The translations under genes and the position numbers were made by a program. This document shows, in pieces, positions 57,081 through 64,000 of a DNA stretch of 64,000 nucleotides. The stretch covers positions 278,338 to 342,337 of the forward strand of contig MNCI01020827.1 in assembly GCA_015680685.1 (NCBI GenBank), in the 5' to 3' direction. This stretch comes from Gnetum montanum. Lineage: Eukaryota; Streptophyta; Gnetopsida; Gnetales; Gnetaceae. The notes below the pieces were generated by a model. That model saw nothing but the letters and a program-made list of their open reading frames with translations. It had not been told where the DNA came from and did not search any database. Positions within the stretch are counted from its first letter, which is position 1. The number at the start of each line of letters is the position of its first letter.

Positions 57081-57400
57081 AAATGCCTTCCAATGTGCAA
57101 ACCATCATGCTAACACATGCTGTGATGGACTAGATCAAGGTACATCATCTCCCTAGGAAATTGGTTGATCTAGGAAGCCCTCTCATATATCTTCATGTGG
57201 TAGGCAACCAGCCATGCAAAGCTCTTCTAGATTCGGGGTCAAGTGTCAACCTAATTTCACATGATATGTATAAGACTTGGAACTTGCCTCCGTTGAAGAA
57301 GAGCAACATTCAGCTTGAGTTGGTAGAACTCTAGTCCATTGAGCAGACATCCATTCAAGCATGCAGTTGGTGTGCTACTGAGTCATAAATCCAACAATGC
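57081..57400 (+). pseudogene. Retropepsin of element C, second half deleted
   Basis: NQPCKALLDSGSSVNLIS keeps the canonical D-S-G active site (57230-57238). After NLPPLKKSNIQLELVEL the sequence jumps (near 57385) to the linker before RT, so the flap and the C-terminal G-R-A-W-L motif seen in A are missing. The domain cannot fold as a protease. Confidence 0.75.
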
Positions 57401-59140
57401 TTGTATGTAGTAGCCACTAATCAAGAAGGCACCCAATGGCTGACCGCTGACTCTAATAATAGTACCCTATTCATGGAACCCTTTGAGGGCCTTGTATGTA
57501 CCTATATGGGGAGCGTAGATGAACTAGAATAGGTCCATCAACAACTTTCCACTACTAATGATGCTACCAATTAGGGAAAGCTGCAGATCCCTTAAAGCTT
57601 TAAATAGGAACCCCTAGAACTAAAGCCCTAACTAGTCAACCTGGAATATGCATTCTTGCAAAATGGTAAGCTGGTAATAATCAATGCCACTCTTACTCCT
57701 GAGTAAAAGAAGAAGTTGCTAAGGATGGTGAATAAGTGGTTGACTACCTTTTCATGGTCATATCCTGAGTTAATAGGGATTGATCCTAGGGTATGCCAAC
57801 ATCAATCTATAATGATCCCTCCATGAAGCCACGATGATAGCCGTAAAGACGATTGAATCCCAAACTAAAACAGATTGTCAAGGATGAAATTGAGCAATTT
57901 CTGAAGGTGAGATTCATCTACCCCATTGTAGATAGTAAGTGGGTCAGCCCACTCATTATTGTGCCAAAAAAGGATGGTAAATGGAGGGTCTATATCGATT
58001 TTCAATTACTAAATATGGCAACCTTTAAGGATCATTTTCCACTCCCATTTGTGGACCAGGTGTTGGATACCATTTTGGGGCATTGTTACTATAGCTTCCT
58101 AGATGGTTACAATGGCTATAACCAAATCTAGATTGTACTAGAGGACTAAGCCAAGACAATGTTTACAAGTCCCTAGGGGACTTTTTCATATAGGAAAATG
58201 CCCTTTGGCCTATGTAACACGCTCGCAACCTTCCAACACCTTGTCCTCAGCATCTTCCAACAGAAAATTGGGAATGGTGTAGAAGGTTTTATGGATAACT
58301 TCTCCACCTATGGGGAAACATTTGAGCAAGCCTTGGACTGCCTTGAGCAGGTTTGAAGTGATGTGTAGAAACTAACTTATGACTCAATTGGTAGAAGAGC
58401 CATCTTATGGTCCAAGAAGGCATTATTTTGGGGCACTGAATCTCATAAGAAGGGATTGGAGTGGATCCAGAGAAAATCAAGGTTATCTAAGGAATTACTA
58501 GTTAGCCGGGAACTGTAAAGGATGTTCGGTCATTCCTTGGACACTCTAGTAACTATCAGTGCTTCATTGAGAATTTTTCAAAGATTGCCAAGCCATTGGT
58601 GGAGTTAACCAAGAAAGACATCCCATTTTTCTGGACTGGGGAATGTGAATCTACATTCCAAATGCTAAAGAAAAAAATCATAGAGAATCTAATTCTATGA
58701 GCTCTTGATTGGTCTAGTGTACCACATCATGATGGATGTATCTAACTATGCGTTGGGAGCCATGCTCACATAGTTGGATGATAAAAAGCGTCCATATTAC
58801 ATCCACTATGTAAGCTAAAGTATTATGGGTGCTTAGCTAATTTACACCACCACCAAAAAGGAGTTAATGGTGGTGGTAGTCGCCTTGGAAAAGTTCTACC
58901 ACTATGTGCCTAGATACAAGGTGTTTATGCATACAGATCACAGTGTCATCCAATTTCTTATGAACAAACCAATGGTGAGCCCCTGTGTCATATGGTGGCT
59001 CATGATCCTTTAAGAATTCGATCTTACTATGGTGTACCAAAAGGGAACTGAGAACGTGGTTGCTAATCACTTGTCTCGATTACAATGGGACAACATGGAG
59101 GAGGAGGGCCCACTCTCTAACCATTTTCTAGATGAACTCC
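57401..59140 (+). pseudogene. Reverse transcriptase and RNase H of element C
   Basis: Linker with LVCTYMGSVDELE, then RT: FIYPIVDSKWVSPLIIVPKK (about 57910), GKWRVYIDFQLLNMATF, FPLPFVDQVLD and YSFLDGYNGYNQI. The catalytic motif has changed from F-M-D-D to F-M-D-N (58288-58299), so the second metal-binding Asp is gone. RNase H (about 58740-59100) is recognisable but broken by frameshifts; MVYQKGTENVVANHLSRLQW marks its end. It is the same protein as in A, with independent lesions. Confidence 0.85.
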
Positions 59141-60400
59141 TCTTTGCTAGAGCAATCGTGAAGGAGGTCCCCACAAAATCAAATTGGTTTCACAACATCC
59201 TTACCTATGTCCTTACACAAGAGCTACCCAAGGAGTTGGACCATTGGAAGAAATAACAGTTTCTTCACAAAGCCAAGCACTTCATGGAAATTAATGGACA
59301 CCTTTACAAGGTGTGTGTGGATGGCTTGGTTTATGGTGCATCCCTGATGTAGATCAATTGTGCATCCTCTAGGATGCCCATGAGGGCCCTTGTGGGGGCC
59401 ATTATGCAAGATGGTGCATGGCCATTAAGATCCTACTCATAGGATACTACTGGCCTACACTCTTCAAAGATGCTCAATGGTTCATCTACTCCTATTATCG
59501 ATGTCAAAGATATGGTGGGATGATGACGAGAATGGAGGGACCTCAATAGTGGATTTAGCCACTTGAACCCTTCGACATTTGGGGCACCAACTTCATGGGT
59601 CCCATCGCACCCATGTCAAACAGGAAGGCGTATATCATTGTTATGGTGGACTATTGCACCAAGTGGATAGAGGCGACAGTCGTCACCAACTTTTCCTCAA
59701 CCATAGCTACATGGTTTGTTCAATAGCAAATCATGAACAGGTTTGGGGTGCCTCATGCACTCATTTCAGATAATGACACTCACTTCACAAGTGCTACTTT
59801 TCGTAAACTCATGCAGCATTTGGGAGTAGAACATAAACTAACAACACCCTATCACCCCCAAGCTAATGAGCAAGCCAAAGTCACAAACCAGGAGATTACA
59901 AAAATCCTAAGTAGGAGGATTAGCAAATATAGGAGGGATTGGAGCACAAAACTTAACGATGTTCTCTGGGCCTACTGCTCAACCTGAAAACTTCCTATCG
60001 GCTACTCCCTTTACAAGTTGGTGTATGAAAAACTATCAATGCTTCCAATTCAGGCAGAACTCTGAACACTATCCACTGCAAGTGACTTAGGTCTTGACTT
60101 ATCCCTGGCATAATGAGAACGGTTCATCAACTTAAATATGCTAGATGAGAATCGATTAGTAGCCCTATCATCAAATGAGGTACATAAGGCATATAACAAA
60201 CAAAATCATAACCTTAGGATTTAGAAGGTAACATTTTAACGTGGAGATAAGGTTCTCTATTGGAACCCTACACATGTGCCACAACAGACTAAGTTCCAAA
60301 CACTGTGGGAGGGGCCTTATATAGTTTTCGAGACCTTTCCATTTGGGGCCCTACTCATACACAAACTTGAAGACCCAACGAAAACACATTTGGTCAACAT
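59141..60400 (+). pseudogene. Integrase of element C
   Basis: It begins after the RNase H end with LLFARAIVKEVPTKSNW. The zinc finger is lost in frameshifts. The core shows VDYCTKWIEA (first D), ALISDNDTHFTSATF with the second D intact (near 59770), and YHPQANEQAKVTNQEI, where the third catalytic residue is K instead of E (59877-59879). Then comes ISKYRRDWSTKLNDVLWAYC, and a C-terminal part to about 60400 with LWEGPYIVFETFPF. A has the second residue changed and the third intact, so the two copies decayed separately. Confidence 0.85.
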
Positions 60401-61109
60401 GCAATAATTAAAATGCTTCCATGAACTACACCAACCCAGTTTCATTACCATTTCATCAAATGATCAGCCACATTTCATTTTTCGAATCTCCTCCTCCAAG
60501 CTTAGTCGTGGGGGAGATCGCTACCCATACTAAAAAAGTTGTCCTAGCCTCTCAGGTCTTTTCTTTATTTTTTGTTTTATACATTTTTGTTTTACACCAT
60601 TGTTCGTACATTTGACATTTCTTACCTACTCTTTCTCTTTTGTCATTATGTTTTATTTTATGTTAGTTATTTCCCTCTATTTATTTTCGCTAATAAAGTT
60701 ATCTTATTACCACAGGATGTGATGGTGAGATGGTTGCGCCCAATGGGGGCATGCTTATGAAGGGTTTTCTACTATATTTAAGTTCTTACCTTAGCATTTT
60801 AGTTTCAAGAAGCTAAGTTATACTTTCACTTCATTTAACAGGCAATGAGTCCACATCATCCACCCATCCACACACTCTATGGTTTTTCCTATTGTGGAAA
60901 CATGCAATCTCTCTTTCATTCAATACAACTTTAATTAATTTGTGGCTTGCATATGTTCCAAACTTGAGAAGGATCCAATGGGTTGAATAGGGTATGATTT
61001 CAAGGGAATGCAACATTCTTTGTACTTCTCTGTTCCCTTGAATGCGAATGTGTTCTCATGGACTTCTTACCATTCCATATCCCTTCATATAGGAAGCTAA
61101 ATAGTAATC
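60401..61109 (+). other. Element C 3' untranslated region
   Basis: T-rich, collinear with 34383-34900 of A. No gene seen. Confidence 0.55.
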
Positions 61110-61202
61110 TGTCCTCACATGGTGTGGTCCTCATCATTCAAAAAAAAAAAACAAAAAAACAAAAAAACAACAAATGATGAGGATTCAAAGCACACCCCTT
61201 GG
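61110..61202 (+). other. Hairpin enclosing a poly(A) tract, copy C1
   Basis: TCCTCATCATT (61128-61138) pairs perfectly with AATGATGAGGA (61173-61183), flanked by GGTGTG (61121-61126) and CACACC (61191-61196), around an A-rich loop of about 34 bases. Confidence 0.75.
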
Positions 61203-61227
61203 ACAAAATCAATGTGCAAATGCTTGG

Positions 61228-61318
61228 GTCTTTGCATGGTGTAGTTCCCAGTCAAAAAACAAAAAAAAAAAAAATGAAAAAAAAACCAACATGGGAATTC
61301 AAAGCACACCCCTTAGAC
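61228..61318 (+). other. Hairpin enclosing a poly(A) tract, copy C2
   Basis: TTCCCA (61245-61250) pairs with TGGGAA (61292-61297), flanked by GGTGTA (61239-61244) and CACACC (61305-61310), around an A-rich loop. It is a tandem copy of C1. Confidence 0.7.
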
Positions 61319-62084
61319 CAACTATAAAGGGCTACAAGGACTAGGGATGGGACTTGTCTTGTCCCCTCTCACTCATGCCCTTTCTCACTTCCTATGTCTC
61401 ACCCATTTTGGAATGGTGGTTGTTTTGTGATAGCACTTGTATTTTAAGGGACGACCTAGTCTTAGAATGTTGATGCGAAGCCACTAAACGTGGTTGGTTT
61501 TGGTTTGGATTGAGGATGGATCCTATTGGGTCACTTAATCATGAACTTCACAAGGGATTTCATGTGACCATGATTTAGAATTCCATTTCACATGTTCCAT
61601 TCCCTTCCTCAATTACTCTTCGTTATTCACCTCACTATTTGTTTTATGTTTTGATCGTTTGTCTTGGTTTGCTAGAACTCGTAAATCCTTCGATTGGTTC
61701 TTGTGGGTGTGAGTATTAACTTTTGATGGTTGTTAATTAACTATGGGATCCACGAACTCCTATGTTGACAATGTGTAAGGGCACATAAGGCTAAAGCATG
61801 CTATGGGGAGGACTCACTTACACATCCTTTGGTCTTAGTTGTTAATCTCCTACCCCATTGATATAGTTGGTCGATCATTTTTATGCTGCCCATCATGTGG
61901 CTCTTCATCCACCAAGTTCCTTATTATGCCATTCTCCTCACTCTGCCTCTTCTTTGGACACTGACATCCCTTCCTTGTGGTTCCATCATGTTCTTGAGTC
62001 TCTTAACTTTTTCCTGACTCCAGTCTTATGCCAAAACTTGCAGATTTGGGCCTTTAACTCCTCGGTCAACGGTGGTCAATGTAG
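61319..62084 (+). other. Untranslated region between pol and second ORF
   Basis: No conserved frame. It includes words shared with A (CACTTAATC, GGTTTTGGTTTGGA-like). Confidence 0.45.
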
Positions 62085-62200
62085 CTAAATAGATGCATCG
62101 ATGCGGCCCCATATACAAAGTGCCCTGCATCGATGCAGCCCTGTTTATGTAGCCCCATTGACGCAGTGCCTAGGCCCCTATATATACCTACGTTGTGCCT
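62085..62200 (+). promoter_or_regulatory. Promoter-like block before the second ORF
   Basis: Three copies of a GATGCATCGATGCGGCC-like word (62094-62165), then CCTATATATACC (about 62178-62190). The word resembles the repeats upstream of the TATA box in the C LTR (53655-53765). Function is inferred from the layout only. Confidence 0.4.
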
Positions 62201-62574
62201 TAGAATGTCCATTTGCTCATAATGCTAGGGGAGTTTTTCAAGTTTTGCGCATCCAATCTCCTTCCCAAGCACATTACCATCCGACCACTTATCCACATCT
62301 ACCCATTCCTTCACTCTTTTGCTATCAGTGGTATGCTCTACATCGTGGGGGCCTAGGGACACGATGGTTAATCAAAACTTACTGCATCCTAGGGTTAATG
62401 AAAACTCAATGCACCCTAGGGTAATCCAAACACCTAGGGCTAATCAAACACCACCTTAGATCAAACAAAATATACCTATCATTGTCACAGCCAAGCCATC
62501 ATGAGAAGGTATCTTATTGCCATTTTGGGAAAACACACACACATTTTAATTCATGGTTATGTTGTGATTGCAGA

Positions 62575-63917
62575 TGGCACCAAAAGCAAGATGTTCAAGG
62601 GAGGAAGGACCATCACAACCCTAGGAGAAGTGACGTAGAACCAGACAGGGATGAGGCATGCAACCTTAGGAGCATGCAGAGGGCTCACATGCAACTGGCC
62701 CTCTGTAAGAGGAACCTGACATGGAATCTATTCATTAGATTCCTAAAGAAGAGGTCCCCATAGAATAGTCGCACAAGGATGAGACTCCAGCAAGAGTGCC
62801 AAGGCTTGAGGTCACCTTGACTAAGGCCTGCCTTGATGCTATCAAGCCAAAGGAGTTGCAACGAATGGTCCTTCAAGAGTTAAACATCAAACTGTTCCTA
62901 GAAAGTGCACTAGAGGAAGTCAAAACCTAGCTGTAGAATTCTCCCATGTGGCCAATCATCACGTTTAGTGGTGAGTGATACTTGGGAAAAACCTATCTCT
63001 TCTAGACAAACGGGCAGCTAGGGTCATGGGTAAGAATCAAAGATATTCATGTATCTTACTCTGCAGAGGTAATTGCGCAAGCCCTTGGGTTACCTAAGAC
63101 CAAGGCTAATGTGGTAGAAATTTCCAAACAAGTAGACCCCAAAGTGAAAGCAGAGTGGACCAGACGATGTTATGGGATGGACCGCAAAGAGTTTGATGCA
63201 TTGACCACCGTGGAACGAGTCTACTCCAAAATTACATCTTACCACTTAAATCCAACGGTAAGACCCAACAAAGTCACCACCTTTTCTATTCACACATGTG
63301 CCACCTTAAGTGGAAAATTTCCCATCAACCTTCCACAGTTACTCTTCCTAGAAAGTGAGAAACGGTTCATGGAAAATAAACGTGGAAGGTGAGCTCTACC
63401 CTTTCCCTGCCTAATTAGAAAACTATGAAAATAGGTAAGGATAGCTTGATATGCTAATGACAAACTTCTTCATGCTTCAATTGCCTCATGATGTGAGATG
63501 ATAAAAGAGAAAACACCTACTGCAACAAGAATGGAGGAAGAGCAGACACCACCTCCACTGTCTACACAAGCAATAGGGTTGGGCTTGCGCATGATCGTAG
63601 AGCATATACACGAGATCCTACAATTGCTCATGTGCCAATAGGAGAAATAGGTGGGAACTGGTGGTGGTGGAGACCTTTTGGTGTACCACCCTACCTTGAG
63701 CCATATAGAGTAATTGGCTCAATCTTTGAGCCTTCTAGAGAGGTCAGGACAGATGCTTTTAGTCACGTGGACACAAGTGCCTGCGAGAGCAGACTCTAAT
63801 TCCTGGGAAGTAACTGTGTCGATGACTCAACATTTGTTTCCAAAAATTTTAGGGAATGATGCTACCTTCTTAGTGCACTTAGAGGAGGGTGAAGGGGTAA
63901 CTGTCTTGGTAATGTAG
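62575..63917 (+). pseudogene. Second ORF after pol (Athila-type)
   Basis: Athila elements carry an extra ORF between pol and the 3' LTR, often called env-like; related proteins are annotated as putative plant transposon protein. Here an acceptor-like TGTGATTGCAG precedes ATGGCACCAAAAGC at 62575. After several stops the frame is readable at about 63020-63392: VIAQALGLPKTKANVVEIS, AEWTRRCYGMDRKEFDA, TTVERVYSKITSYHLNP and THTCATLSGKFPINL-like wording. The motif of a short G-L-P after a beta-strand-like stretch fits the plant transposon protein family. A later piece (63500-63917) is Pro/Glu-rich. No membrane segments are evident, so I would not call it an envelope protein. The role is unknown. 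Confidence 0.5.
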
Positions 63918-64000
63918 CACCAAGGATAGGAAGTTGCGGTAGAAGTAGTCACTGTTACAATCGCCATGTCTTTGAATGCACCTGCAGCACCTATACTAGA

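Larger units (their letters stand above)
53641..64000 (+). mobile_element. Element C: Athila-like Ty3/gypsy, 3' end outside the window
   Basis: 5' LTR, tRNA-Asp-type primer site, gag, partial protease, RT-RNase H, integrase, a 3' untranslated region with two poly(A) hairpins, a promoter-like block and a second ORF after pol. Same gene order and LTR ends as A, but a very different U3. It is inserted in the copia remnant. Its frames hold more stops than those of A, and two catalytic residues are lost. No 3' LTR is seen before 64000. Confidence 0.85.

Noticed and set aside
61140-61180. Poly(A) run as the tail of a processed pseudogene or SINE
   Set aside because: It sits inside a hairpin within the 3' region of C, is repeated at 61251-61286, and has a counterpart in A at the same place.
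62575-63917. Envelope protein after pol of C
   Set aside because: No signal peptide, membrane segment or cleavage motif can be seen; the readable part fits the plant transposon protein type of Athila.

Overview
This window looks like intergenic DNA from a large, AT-rich plant genome. It is almost wholly made of old, broken, nested LTR retrotransposons. I see no intact host gene, rRNA or tRNA gene. Plant origin is read from the primer-binding sites (one like plant tRNA-Asp, one like initiator tRNA-Met), from gag and pol proteins of plant Ty3/gypsy and Ty1/copia type, and from a MATH-plus-coiled-coil gene fragment. The depth of decay (one LTR pair differs at roughly a fifth of sites) would suit a gymnosperm or another giant plant genome, but the species is not determined.

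Layout. 1-493: end of an Athila-like LTR. 494-6005: anonymous DNA with a MITE-like foldback (1858-2057), two tRNA-derived SINE copies (4387-4558, 4705-4902) and a small tandem duplication. 6006-15978: element B1, minus strand, Tat-like Ty3/gypsy with LTRs, gag and protease, no reverse transcriptase, and only the C-terminus of integrase. 15979 to about 26400: element B3, same family, also gag-protease only, carrying a long spliced gene on the opposite strand. About 26440-39400: a degenerate array of units of about 190-200 bp, split by element A. 27228-36826: element A, plus strand, Athila-like Ty3/gypsy with gag-PR-RT-RH-IN and a 5-bp target duplication. 39401-41500: no gene seen. 41501-44104 and 53397-53640: a Ty1/copia element (LTR, primer site, gag) split by element B2. 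44105-53396: B2, minus strand, third member of the B family, with both LTRs and a perfect 5-bp target duplication. 53641-64000: element C, plus strand, Athila-like, running off the window end with a second ORF after pol.

How the parts relate. A and C share LTR ends (TGATGA...TCATCA), a tRNA-Asp-type primer site, gene order and a 3' untranslated hairpin around a poly(A) tract. B1, B2 and B3 share gag, a DDG-type protease, a conserved short tail after protease, and arrays of a roughly 30-bp repeat where pol should be. B1 and B3 share the 3' end of the antisense gene, including one intron position. Nesting gives an order: B2 and C both lie in the copia element, and A lies in the 190-200-bp array next to B3.

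Assembly caution: the four single N bases (38, 14794, 35974, 36271) look like contig joins. One sits in an unmerged 222-bp overlap, two bound a 296-bp piece that appears to be placed backwards, and one lies inside an LTR with sequence missing.
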